Shown: positions 27,264 through 35,015, counted from the stretch's first letter. The stretch is DNA of 64,000 nucleotides from Sphingomonas sp. IC-56 (GCF_021043375.1 NZ_JAJNDV010000002.1:1-64000), one strand, 5' to 3'. Notes: generated by a model from the letters alone, not told the origin. Translations and numbers: made by a program.

Positions 27264-27290
27264 GACATATCCAGAGTCATTGACATATCT
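27264..27290. promoter_or_regulatory. Direct repeats and -35-like element before the six-gene operon
   Basis: GACATATC occurs at 27264-27271 and again at 27282-27289, 18 bp apart start to start, inside an AT-rich island (ATCAATATATATC just before). The second copy overlaps a perfect TTGACA (27280-27285). A good -10 hexamer is not obvious. The layout suggests a repressor site over the promoter of the operon starting at 27359. Confidence 0.45.
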
Positions 27291-27358
27291 GGGTGACGCA
27301 CCATCTGTGATGGCGTTCCAGCCGGTCCCGTCGCCAGCCGCTGGAAGAACCCGGCGAC

Positions 27359-28090
27359 ATGGAGAAGGCCGTGCAAGCCACCGTTCTTTCGAGTCTGCCC
27401 CTGACCCAGACTCCGCCCATGACGTTCACCTACGACGATCCGCTCGATCCCGACCTTCCGCAAGACGCGACGGTCGTTACCACTCGCCGCGCGCTCTGCC
27501 GCGTCGCGACCGTCGCTGCCGAGGCGGGTGCGCGTTTTCAGCGGGAAGCCAGTGGTGTGGATCCGATGGGCTGGATGCTTTCGCCGCGGCGCATGTTCGA
27601 TGGCTCGCCGGCTATCGAGGCGTGTCTCGATCGGGAGCATTTCGTGCGAGCCATCATCCTGCATGGGCTCTCGCTCGGCTTGGATGCCGAGCCGGATGTC
27701 TTCGGCCAGCTTCAGGGTGCTGACGGTGAGGATGAGAGGGCGCCGCTTTCCCGGCCGAACCGGGGGCGCAGCCGCAGGTGCAGGTCGGCTCCCAGGCAGA
27801 CCCTCTACTGCGCGACCATCTCCTATGAAGGAGAGGGCGTGCTGCTCCAGGCGTTCCATGCCTCGGTTGCCCGACACCCCAGCGAGGTCGTCCAGCGTCT
27901 GCGCAGTCGCTTCGGTGAAGACGTGGTGGATCTCGTCGAGATCCGGGCCGGGTTCCATCCGGCGGCGCCGCTCGCGATCGCCCTCGTCCCGAACGGTATC
28001 GCGAACATGCTGCGCCGCATCGAGAAGGATGCCGACTCCTCCGACTATTCGACCTTCGCGGTCGACATCGAGCAGCGCCTAGAAGCCTAG
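27359..28090 (+). CDS. Unknown protein opening the ubiquitin-like operon
   Basis: 243 residues. The N-terminal half contains PMGWMLSPRRMFDGSPAIEAC and FVRAIILHGLSLGLDAEPDVF, which faintly recalls the toxin-binding domain of Xre/MbcA/ParS antitoxins; this is weak. A basic, low-complexity bridge (about 128-150) leads to a second part (GEGVLLQAFHASVARHPSEVVQRLRSRF) that also looks folded. A frame change in the bridge, or two fused genes, cannot be ruled out. It lies 60 bp before the exonuclease gene and is the first gene of the plus-strand operon. Confidence 0.5.
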   Translation: MEKAVQATVLSSLPLTQTPPMTFTYDDPLDPDLPQDATVVTTRRALCRVATVAAEAGARFQREASGVDPMGWMLSPRRMFDGSPAIEACLDREHFVRAIILHGLSLGLDAEPDVFGQLQGADGEDERAPLSRPNRGRSRRCRSAPRQTLYCATISYEGEGVLLQAFHASVARHPSEVVQRLRSRFGEDVVDLVEIRAGFHPAAPLAIALVPNGIANMLRRIEKDADSSDYSTFAVDIEQRLEA

Positions 28091-28150
28091 CCTCGGCGCT
28101 TCCACCGCGGGGACGCACGCAGCCGCGACGAGAACTTTCGGAGAATGAAA

Positions 28151-29032
28151 ATGGCAAAGCTGGCAGCCGCCGGCCGCATCGACGCGGCCGGCGGGGAGAA
28201 CACGCGCGTCCTGCATCGCCTGGACGTGAGGGAAGGGCCGACGGGGGTCGGCAACGACGCTACCTCCCGCGTCGGCATCGTGGTGGACGTTGAAACGACC
28301 AGCACGATCGTCGACCTCGGTGCCATGATCGAGCTGGCGGTGCGCCCGTTTCGCTTCGATCGGGACGGAGTCATCACGCATATCGGCCGCGTTCATCAAT
28401 GGCTTGAGGATCCCGGGACGCCGCTTTCGCCGGAAACCACCGCGATCACCGGGCTCGTCGACGCCGACGTTGCGGGCAGGTGCATCGACGATGAAGAGGC
28501 GGTTCGCCTGCTGCGATCGGCGTCGATCGTCGTCGCACATCACGCCGCCTTCGATCGCCCGTGGGTCGAGCGGCGGCTCGAAGGCGCCCGGGGCCTCGAC
28601 TGGGCGTGCTCCTTCCGTCAGGTGGACTGGCGCGCGAACGGCTTCGATGGAAGGGCGCTCGGCTATCTTCTTCAGCAGACCGGCTGGTTTCACGAAGGCC
28701 ATCGGGCTGGCTCCGATGTCGACGCCCTCCTTCAGCTTCTTCGTCACAATTTTCCCCACGATCGGACCGTGCTGTCGGTGCTGCTCGAGAATGCGGCCAT
28801 GCCCAGCTGGATCATCCGGGCGGAAGGTGCCGGCTTTGCGGCGAAGGATCTGCTGAAGGCACGAGGCTATCGGTGGGATCCTGGCCGCAAGGTCTGGTGG
28901 ACCGAGGTTTCCGACGACGACCGGATCGCCGAGGAGTTCTGGCTCGCGGGCAACGTCTATACCGCCGGCGCCGGTGCGAGGGTGCTTGGCCCAAGCTACG
29001 AGCAGGTGACTGCCGCAGGGAGGTTCCTGTGA
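28151..29032 (+). CDS. DnaQ-like 3'-5' exonuclease (DEDDh) with extra C-terminal domain
   Basis: 293 residues from ATG 28151, whose GGAGA ribosome site is well spaced (ATG 28145 is too close to it). Exo I is VVDVETTS (Asp and Glu, about 46 and 48), Exo II is VAHHAAFDRPWVE, and Exo III is HRAGSDVDALLQLL, with the His of the DEDDh class. The roughly 95-residue C-terminal domain (WIIRAEGAGFAAKDLLKARGYRWDPGRKVWW) is a separate unit found with such exonucleases in mobile islands. It should degrade nucleic acid from the 3' end. It overlaps the next gene by 4 bp (GTGA). Confidence 0.85.
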   Translation: MAKLAAAGRIDAAGGENTRVLHRLDVREGPTGVGNDATSRVGIVVDVETTSTIVDLGAMIELAVRPFRFDRDGVITHIGRVHQWLEDPGTPLSPETTAITGLVDADVAGRCIDDEEAVRLLRSASIVVAHHAAFDRPWVERRLEGARGLDWACSFRQVDWRANGFDGRALGYLLQQTGWFHEGHRAGSDVDALLQLLRHNFPHDRTVLSVLLENAAMPSWIIRAEGAGFAAKDLLKARGYRWDPGRKVWWTEVSDDDRIAEEFWLAGNVYTAGAGARVLGPSYEQVTAAGRFL

Positions 29033-29718
29033 GCACCGGTGCGCACCGCGATCTGGTCGGGCCCGTCAAGATCGAGCGGCCGCTGGTCCTCGGAGGCAGG
29101 CAGCACCCATTCTTTCCTGCGCTGGATCACGGGGCGGGCAGCGTCACGCTGCGAACCGCGGGCCTTGATGCACAGCCCGACGAGATGATCCTGTGGCAGC
29201 ATGACGGCAGCCCCGAGGAGAACCGCCTGATCTACCAATGGATGTGCGAGCGGCCGGCAAGCTGGAGGCTATGGGCGAGGGTCGCGCACCTGTTCGATGG
29301 CCAGGTTCTGCATGTGCTGATCGTGGTGAGTGTCCGTGCGGAGGCGCAGGTCCGGGCGGACGCCGAGGAGCAGGCCAGGGCGGCGGCGGAGGAGCGTCGC
29401 ATCCTGCACGATGAGATCGAACTCTTCACGCTCGATCGCAAAGGCAGGAAGCCTGGGCTCTCCCTGGAGAGCGGAGACGAAAGCGAACCCTTCTTCGTGA
29501 TGCGCTTCACCGAACGGTGGGAGCGGGACCGCGTGATGGACTGGCTCAAGTGGCAGGAGGACCGCTTCCACGGGTTTCGCGATCTGGTCGAGCGCGAGGA
29601 AGCGCTGGCGCTGGAGCGGCTGATCCTCGCCGGCATGCGCGAGACCGAGCACGACATCAAGGCACGCGGCCTGTCTGGCGGCGGGCGGCGCCCGCTTCGG
29701 TTCTGGAGGGGCGAATGA
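29029..29718 (+). CDS. Unknown protein with coiled coil
   Basis: 229 residues from GTG 29029, overlapping both neighbours by 4 bp (GTGA before, ATGA after). Three parts: an N-terminal 100 residues with LGGRQHPFFPALDHGAG and ENRLIYQWMCERPASW, an Ala/Glu/Arg-rich coiled coil (about 105-135), and a C-terminal part with FFVMRFTERWERDRVMDWL. One cysteine stands out (Cys73), but there is no E2-type His-Pro-Asn or Cys context, so I do not call it an E2. The tight coupling indicates a shared function with the exonuclease and the AAA protein. Confidence 0.6.
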   Translation: MSTGAHRDLVGPVKIERPLVLGGRQHPFFPALDHGAGSVTLRTAGLDAQPDEMILWQHDGSPEENRLIYQWMCERPASWRLWARVAHLFDGQVLHVLIVVSVRAEAQVRADAEEQARAAAEERRILHDEIELFTLDRKGRKPGLSLESGDESEPFFVMRFTERWERDRVMDWLKWQEDRFHGFRDLVEREEALALERLILAGMRETEHDIKARGLSGGGRRPLRFWRGE

Positions 29719-30587
29719 ACACGACTGTTATTGCATCGAGCTTGACCGTGCCGAGGTGGGAAGGTGGCGAGGGCGAGAAGGTAGCAACGGCCATCGTCGG
29801 CCGGAGCTACACGTCCCGGCCCATGTCGCTCGGCCTGGAAGCTCCTCTGCCCGTGCTCGGTGGCAGCAGGGCGGCGATCGACGGGCTGCGATTGGCCGAT
29901 TTCAGCTGGCAGCCCGATGTCCCTTCGCTGCTCGAGTCGGCGATCCGCTCGGCCGAGACTGGCAGGATGAACTTCGGCGCCGTCCTCCTTGAAGGGGAGG
30001 CAGGCGCAGGCCGGACGCATCTGGCGCGCCGGCTCTCTCATCTCGCTGGGCTGCCGCACGTGTTGTTGGACCTGGGCGCGCCGGACGGCATGCAGCAGCT
30101 GTGGCAGAGCCGACGGGGGCCGGACCTTGTGCTTCCCTCAGCGCCGGTTCTCGCCATGGCTGCGGCCAGGTGCGCCAATCCGGTCATCTCGGTGACCGGT
30201 ATCGAGCAGTTGGGAGCTGACGCTCAAGGTCACCTCGCACGCATGATCGATCCGCATGAAGCGGTCGCTTGGCGAGATCATGCGGCCGGCGGCACGGTGG
30301 ATCTGTCCCAGGTGAGCTGGATGATCCAGTCGCACGTCCCGGGACTGCTCTCGCCCAGGCTCGCGGCTCTCCTGCGCCCGGTTCGACTTCGATGGCCCAG
30401 TGACGACGACCTTCCGCTTCATGCCGTCGAGGTCGCCGCCGAGGCTGCGATCGATGAAAATGCATCGACTCTGTCCGGGCACCTCGTCGAGCGCATTATC
30501 GGCGAGACCAGGTGTCGCAACCGGGAACGCTCCACTGCCGCGCTCTACCAGCGCACGAGCGCGATGATCCGCGAGGCGCTTCGCTGA
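29715..30587 (+). CDS. Degenerate Lon-like AAA+ protein
   Basis: 290 residues. The order of segments follows the Lon AAA module: LLEGEAGAGRTHLARRL (Walker A), NPVISVTGIEQLGADAQGHLARMIDP (Walker B region), RDHAAGGTVDLSQVSWMIQSHVP (sensor 1) and LLSPRLAALLRPVRL (sensor 2 lead). Two key sites are changed: the Walker A lysine is Arg100, and the Walker B acidic pair is replaced (VTGIE where Lon has LDEID). ATP hydrolysis may be weak or lost. No protease domain follows. Ribosome site GGAGGGG precedes the ATG. Confidence 0.75.
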   Translation: MNTTVIASSLTVPRWEGGEGEKVATAIVGRSYTSRPMSLGLEAPLPVLGGSRAAIDGLRLADFSWQPDVPSLLESAIRSAETGRMNFGAVLLEGEAGAGRTHLARRLSHLAGLPHVLLDLGAPDGMQQLWQSRRGPDLVLPSAPVLAMAAARCANPVISVTGIEQLGADAQGHLARMIDPHEAVAWRDHAAGGTVDLSQVSWMIQSHVPGLLSPRLAALLRPVRLRWPSDDDLPLHAVEVAAEAAIDENASTLSGHLVERIIGETRCRNRERSTAALYQRTSAMIREALR

Positions 30588-30619
30588 GCCTGCCCCCACC
30601 TATAAGAAGGAGAATTTGA

Positions 30620-31279
30620 ATGAACCATCAGGATAACACCATCATCGTCGATGGACTGCCGGTGCAGATCGAGAGCCGCTCCATCGACACGGTCGACGTG
30701 CTTGCCGCCGCCGGCCTCCCGTCTGGAACTGTGATTCGGATCGATGGTGGGCATGCGGCGCACTTTGCGCCGATCGGAAAGGTGACGCTGGAGGAGACGC
30801 CGACCTTCCGCACGTTCCGCGGAACCAAGTTGTACCATCTTCGGGTCAATGGCGTGTCCTGGGACTGGGGTGGACCCGCCATCATCGAGGAGGAGATCCG
30901 GTCCATTCTCGGTGTCGGTGAGGACCATGAGGTCCGCTCGCAGCCAGGTCAGGCGCCGATGCGTCCTGGATCGGTGCTGGACCTCACCGGGCCGTGGCCG
31001 CCGCAGGTCGAGGTGGAGCGGGCAGCGCCGGTGACGCACATGGTGCCAATCAACATCAACGGCAGACCCGTGGTCCTCGATCGCCCGGAAGTCACCTTCG
31101 AGGATCTGGTAGGGAAGGCTTTCCCGGGCACCAGCCTTGAGAGCGCCGGAAGCCGGTCGCTCACGGTCACCTATCGTCGCGGTCCGCCGGAGCGGCCCGA
31201 AGGTTCGCTGATCGCTCGGGAAGCAATCCGACTTACCGGAGGAGAGGTGTTCAGTGTCACGGCAACTGATAAGTCGTAG
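30620..31279 (+). CDS. Multi-ubiquitin domain protein (ubiquitin-like modifier)
   Basis: 219 residues with a strong AAGGAG site before the ATG. The C-terminal domain (about 142-219) matches the bacterial multi-ubiquitin family: VPININGRPVVLDRPEVTFEDLVGKAFPG, LTVTYRRGPPERPEGSL and the closing FSVTATDKS. Two earlier segments (about 7-65, with IIVDGLPVQIESRSIDTVDVLAAAG; and 72-125, with YHLRVNGVSWDWGG) look like further beta-grasp units. So it is a tandem ubiquitin-like protein. It has no C-terminal Gly-Gly; it ends in the family's usual Asp-Lys-Ser. The E1-like gene overlaps its end by 26 bp. Confidence 0.88.
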   Translation: MNHQDNTIIVDGLPVQIESRSIDTVDVLAAAGLPSGTVIRIDGGHAAHFAPIGKVTLEETPTFRTFRGTKLYHLRVNGVSWDWGGPAIIEEEIRSILGVGEDHEVRSQPGQAPMRPGSVLDLTGPWPPQVEVERAAPVTHMVPININGRPVVLDRPEVTFEDLVGKAFPGTSLESAGSRSLTVTYRRGPPERPEGSLIAREAIRLTGGEVFSVTATDKS

Positions 31280-32495
31280 CGCTGATCTGACGCGGCTCGT
31301 GGACGACGGCTACGATTTGTCCGTCGTCCACGGCTATCTTGTCGTCGACCACGTTCCTTACGTCGACGACCAGCGTCGTGTGCGAATGGGTCGGCTGGTC
31401 TCACGCCTCGATCTGGCGGGCGACTGCACGGTAGCACCTCGTGACCACCAGTCGTGGTTCGCGGGTGCCGTTCCCTGCGACAGCCAAGGACGACGGCTTA
31501 CCGAGATGGTCCACCTGAATTTCGGCGGGAACCTGGCCCAGGGCCTCAAGGTCGATCATCTGCTTTGTAGTCGCCCGCTCGGCCGCGAGTTTGTCGACTA
31601 TCACGAGAAGGTCAGCACGTTCGTTCGCCAGATCTCCTGTCACGCCGCCGCGCTCGATCCGACCGCAACGGCTCGCACCGGCAGCGTGGTGGCGGACGAT
31701 GAAGGCCGATCGCCGTTTCACTATGTCGACACGGCCACATCCCGATCGGGCACGGGCGCACTGGCAGCGCGACTCGCCGGACAGAGCGTGGGCATCATCG
31801 GATTGGGCGGGACCGGCAGCTATGTGCTGGACTTCGTCAGCAAGACGCCGGTTCACGCGATCCACCTGTTCGACGACGACGTGTTTCTTCAGCACAACGC
31901 GTTCCGAGCTCCCGGCTCGGCATCCGTTGACGATCTGACGCGACGGTTGTCGAAGGTCGAATATCTCGACCGCATCTACTCCCGCCTTCACCGTGGTATC
32001 GTTCCGCACAGGACCAAGATCGGGCCGAGCACCTACGCCATGCTCGACGGCCTCGACTTCGTGTTCGTGTGCACCGATGGCGCCTCCCACAAGCGCGACC
32101 TCGTCCTCCAGCTTGAGCAGCGCGGACTCGCCTTCATCGACGTCGGGATGGGGCTTAACGTCACGGAAGCCGGGCTTGGTGGATCCGTCCGCCTCACCAC
32201 GAGCACTCCGGCCTCGCGCGACCACGTTTGGAAGCGCGCCCGCATTCCGATGGACTCGAGTGGCGCCGAGGACATTTACTCGACCGGCGTGCAGGTCGCC
32301 GACCTGAACGCTCTCGCGGCCAGCTTAGCCGTCATCAGGTGGAAAAGGCTGCTCGGCTTCTATCGCGATGAAGAAGGCGAGCACTTCAGCGTCCACGCCG
32401 TCGAGGCGAACCACCTGCTGAACGAAGATTGTAGCCGCGTTGGACCTGACGATGAGATGTTGGGCGGGCCGTGTGATTTTGTTGAGCCGCCTTAA
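31254..32495 (+). CDS. E1-like ThiF-family adenylyltransferase
   Basis: 413 residues from GTG 31254, with GGAGGAG upstream, inside the end of the modifier gene. Residues 1-145 are an N-terminal domain of the DUF6791 type (VDHVPYVDDQRRVRMGRLVSR, MVHLNFGGNLAQGLKVDHLLCSRP). Residues 175-370 are the E1 Rossmann domain: VGIIGLGGTGSYVLDF for nucleotide binding, IHLFDDDVFLQHNAFRAPGS with the Asp and Arg needed for adenylation, and VFVCTDGASHKRDLV with Cys273. It should activate the C-terminus of the adjacent modifier. No E2-like or JAB peptidase gene is recognised nearby. Confidence 0.88.
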   Translation: MSRQLISRSADLTRLVDDGYDLSVVHGYLVVDHVPYVDDQRRVRMGRLVSRLDLAGDCTVAPRDHQSWFAGAVPCDSQGRRLTEMVHLNFGGNLAQGLKVDHLLCSRPLGREFVDYHEKVSTFVRQISCHAAALDPTATARTGSVVADDEGRSPFHYVDTATSRSGTGALAARLAGQSVGIIGLGGTGSYVLDFVSKTPVHAIHLFDDDVFLQHNAFRAPGSASVDDLTRRLSKVEYLDRIYSRLHRGIVPHRTKIGPSTYAMLDGLDFVFVCTDGASHKRDLVLQLEQRGLAFIDVGMGLNVTEAGLGGSVRLTTSTPASRDHVWKRARIPMDSSGAEDIYSTGVQVADLNALAASLAVIRWKRLLGFYRDEEGEHFSVHAVEANHLLNEDCSRVGPDDEMLGGPCDFVEPP

Positions 32496-32786
32496 TCAGC
32501 TGATCGTAGGAGGAGCGCGGCTGATTAGCCGGGCAAGCGCTTCTTCTTCGGATACATGTTCGAGTTGCATGATCCATTGCACCACGTCGCCTCCGGCGCC
32601 GCAGGAGAAACAGTGAAAGTGGTCGCGGTCCGCGCTGACATACAGCCCGCGATATCGGTCGGGGTGTAGCGGGCACGCTCCTCGCAGCGCAGATCGCTCG
32701 TGCTCGAGGTTCACCGTCTCGGCAATCAGGGCGGCGATGGGGGTGCGTGCACGGACCTGTTCCCGTCGATCGTCGGCGTTTGGCAT
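32496..32786 (-). CDS. CHC2-type zinc-finger protein (primase zinc-binding domain only)
   Basis: 96 residues. The sequence ACPLHPDRYRGLYVSADRDHFHCFSCGAGGDVVQWIM is the zinc ribbon of DnaG-type primases (Cys, His, Cys, Cys ligands), followed by the helical EHVSEEEALARL. The catalytic TOPRIM part is absent. It is either a stand-alone DNA-binding protein or the remaining 5' part of a primase. It converges with the E1-like gene: the two stop codons touch (TAA at 32493-32495 and TGA at 32498-32496). It is the last gene before the transposon's right end. Confidence 0.75.
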   Translation of the reverse strand: MPNADDRREQVRARTPIAALIAETVNLEHERSALRGACPLHPDRYRGLYVSADRDHFHCFSCGAGGDVVQWIMQLEHVSEEEALARLISRAPPTIS

Positions 32787-33054
32787 TGGCCGATTCTCTG
32801 CGCCCCGACCACAGCCGTCAATAAGCCGAATTCAAGGAGGCGTCTGCGCGCTCAGCGACTCCCACAAGGGCGGAGGCTACGGCGAGGTTACCCATCCTCC
32901 ACTCTAAGCGGGACCTCCGCCCCTTCCAGATCACCCCGATATCACCATAGAGTGGCCTAATCCCACAATCAGGTTGTGCCAGTGTTAGTATCGGCGCGGG
33001 TGACGGTGACCCTGTGCTCGCGCCCTGTCCCGATCGTCGACCTTCTCGCGCTGG
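32787..33054. other. Non-coding part of the transposon right end
   Basis: No gene is supported between the CHC2 gene and the right terminal repeats. A weak third copy of the end motif (starting TGAC and ending CGCGCC, 33007-33024) may be another transposase-binding site. Confidence 0.45.
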
Positions 33055-33100
33055 TGTCACTAAGAGCGCCGGCCTATGACAAAGTAAGAGCGCCACAGTG
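33055..33100 (-). repeat. Right end of the transposon with two transposase-site copies
   Basis: The terminal copy 33077-33100 is the inverted partner of 2432-2455 (one mismatch). A second, shortened copy at 33055-33070 (TGTCACTAAGAGCGCC) lies in the same orientation; TAAGAGCGCC recurs every 24 bp. Repeated sites in one orientation are normal for Tn7- and Tn5053-type ends. CGAGG at 33101-33105 is the right copy of the target duplication. Confidence 0.82.
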
Positions 33101-33229
33101 CGAGGCGCGCTCCCCCGCCCGCTCAGCGCCCCCTCACCGGCACAATTTCAATTGCACCCCGCGCCGATCGCGGCTTAACTGCACGCGGGCGCAGGCACGA
33201 AAGCTGCCGCGAGGTTTGGGGGAAGTTGC

Positions 33230-34594
33230 GTGACGGATTTGCTGCACGAGGCGTGGGCCGCACTGGGCGATGTGCTCAATCCACACGGCCCCGCGGTGAA
33301 CGCCGCCAAAAGCTATTCGCCCGCGGACTATAGCATCCATTTCTTCCTGCAGCTCGCGATCATCATCCTGGTGTGCCGCGTCGTCGGCTGGTTGGGGCAA
33401 AAGCTGCTCCACCAGCCCCAGGTCGTCGGTGAGATGATCGCCGGCGTGGTGCTCGGCCCCTCGCTGTTCGGGTTGTTCTTCCCCGATCTCCAGCTCGCGA
33501 TCTTCCCCAAGGAAACGCGCAACGTCCTCTATGTCGGCGCACAGCTGGGCGTCGGGCTCTACATGTTCATGGTCGGGCTGACGCTGCGGCTGGATCACTT
33601 CCAGAGCAAGGCCAAGAGCGCCGCCGCGGTCTCCGCCGCCGGCATCGCCGCGCCGTTCCTGCTCGCGGCGCTCATCACGCCCTTCCTGCTCACCGTGCCG
33701 GGCCTGTTCACCGCCGGCATCACGCAAGCCAACGCCACGCTGTTCATGGGCGCCTGCATCGCGCTCACTGCCTTTCCGATGCTGGCCCGCATCATCAACG
33801 AACGCGGCCTTGCCAACTCCTCGCTAGGCACGCTGACACTGACCGCCGGGGCATTCGACGATGCCGCATCCTGGTGCGTTCTCGCAGTGGTGCTCGCCAC
33901 CTTTGGTGCAGGCGCTGGCGTGGCGGTTATCGCGATTGTAGGCGCCGTGCTCTACACCGCCTTCATGATCCTGTGGGGCCGCCGCCTGCTGGCCCCGCTC
34001 GGCCGCGCTGTGGAAGCGCGCGGCGAAATGAGCACCCAGGTGCTGGCCATCACCCTGCTGCTGTTTTGCCTGTCTGCCTTCCTGATGGACGCGATCGGCA
34101 TTCACGCCATTTTCGGCGGCTTCCTGATCGGCGTCTGCATGCCGCGCGGGCTGTTCGTCGAGGAACTGAAGCGCAAGGTCGAGCCGCTCGCCGTCGTCCT
34201 GCTCTTGCCGATGTTCTTCACCTATTCGGGCCTCAACACCCGCATGGACATGGTCAATTCGGTGTCGCTGCTGCTGATCGCGCTCGGCATTCTGGTCGTG
34301 TCGGTCATCGCCAAGTTCGGCGCCTGCTACGCCGCCGCCCGCCTCTCGGGCGAGGATAACCGCACCGCACTTGGCATCGGCGCCCTGATGAACTCGCGCG
34401 GCCTGATGGAGCTGATCATCATCAACATCGGCCTGCAAAAGGGCATCATCGGCCCGACGCTCTTCTCGATGCTGGTGCTGATGGCGATCGTCACCACCGT
34501 GATGGCAACCCCGCTGTTCGAAGCGGTCTATGGCAAGAAGGCGCGCGAAAGCGGCGAGCTGGACCAGATTGACCGCCGCATGGCTACCGCCTGA
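33230..34594 (+). CDS. Cation:proton antiporter (CPA2 family)
   Basis: 454 residues with about 12 membrane spans. Typical CPA2 features are the opening HQPQVVGEMIAGVVLGPSLFG, the discontinuous-helix region ACIALTAFPMLARIINERG and the acidic ion site TAGAFDDAASW (Asp-Asp). It should exchange Na+ or K+ for H+ across the inner membrane. There is no C-terminal TrkA-N domain, so it is unlike full-length KefB/KefC. Start GTG 33230 with GGGGGA upstream. It is the first chromosomal gene beyond the transposon, so before insertion it stood close to tRNA-Lys. Confidence 0.88.
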   Translation: MTDLLHEAWAALGDVLNPHGPAVNAAKSYSPADYSIHFFLQLAIIILVCRVVGWLGQKLLHQPQVVGEMIAGVVLGPSLFGLFFPDLQLAIFPKETRNVLYVGAQLGVGLYMFMVGLTLRLDHFQSKAKSAAAVSAAGIAAPFLLAALITPFLLTVPGLFTAGITQANATLFMGACIALTAFPMLARIINERGLANSSLGTLTLTAGAFDDAASWCVLAVVLATFGAGAGVAVIAIVGAVLYTAFMILWGRRLLAPLGRAVEARGEMSTQVLAITLLLFCLSAFLMDAIGIHAIFGGFLIGVCMPRGLFVEELKRKVEPLAVVLLLPMFFTYSGLNTRMDMVNSVSLLLIALGILVVSVIAKFGACYAAARLSGEDNRTALGIGALMNSRGLMELIIINIGLQKGIIGPTLFSMLVLMAIVTTVMATPLFEAVYGKKARESGELDQIDRRMATA

Positions 34595-34613
34595 GCGGTT
34601 CGCGGGAAGCGCT

Positions 34614-35015
34614 TCAGCGCGCCGCCTCGGGCTTGGTGTAGGGCACGAACTTGCCCAGGAAGACGGGGCTGCGCGGGAAACCGCCCAGCCTGTCGACCAT
34701 TTGCACCACGTCCGTACTACACAGCTGCGATCCAAAGGTTCGCGTGACCAGGATATCGTCGCCGCGCAGCGCCCGGGGATCGGATTCCGGCTCGTTCACG
34801 TACAGCGTACGGCCGGAGCGATATACGATCGCCTTGCCGTCGACGATCGTGCTCGAAATGCCGGGGCCCTGGGCGATGCAGTTCACCGGCGCACCCGCCA
34901 CGCGGCCCTCCAGCATCTTCTGCAGCCGCATCTCGGGCGTTTCACGGGGCGCGGCCAGGGCAGGCGTCGCCAGCACGGCGGCACCCAGGAGCAGGGAAGT
35001 GAGAAGCTTGGGCAT
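34614..35015 (-). CDS. Secreted protein of unknown function
   Basis: 133 residues with a clear signal peptide (LTSLLLGAAVLATPALA). The mature part has two cysteines (VNCIAQG, SQLCSTD) that could form a disulphide, and a conserved-looking PVNCIAQGPGISSTIVDGKAIVYRSGRT region. Proteins like this are common in sphingomonads; no function is known to me. Convergent with the antiporter gene. Confidence 0.72.
   Translation of the reverse strand: MPKLLTSLLLGAAVLATPALAAPRETPEMRLQKMLEGRVAGAPVNCIAQGPGISSTIVDGKAIVYRSGRTLYVNEPESDPRALRGDDILVTRTFGSQLCSTDVVQMVDRLGGFPRSPVFLGKFVPYTKPEAAR

Larger units (their letters stand above)
2432..33100. mobile_element. Tn7/Tn5053-like transposon, 30.7 kb, inserted next to tRNA-Lys
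   Basis: The limits come from 24-bp terminal inverted repeats that differ at one position (2432-2455 against 33077-33100; shared core CGCTCTTACTTTGTCA) and from the flanking 5-bp duplication CGAGG. The transposition genes lie at the left end: tnsA-like endonuclease, tniA (DDE transposase), tniB (AAA+ regulator) and tniQ (target selector), all reading toward the left end. Everything from 8.8 to 32.8 kb is cargo. If the transferred 3' ends must finish in CA, the true tips would lie 3 bp further in, but then no target duplication is found, so the limits given are preferred. tniQ carries a frameshift, so the copy may now be immobile. Confidence 0.85.

Noticed and set aside
27245..27958. Minus-strand frame of 237 codons in the region before the exonuclease gene
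   Set aside because: It would overlap the promoter repeats and the plus-strand gene at 27359; the product has no domain. The plus strand is favoured by the operon context, though certainty is limited.
29029..29718. E2-like conjugating enzyme in the ubiquitin-like operon
   Set aside because: Only one prominent cysteine and no E2 motif around it; kept as unknown until a fold comparison is made.
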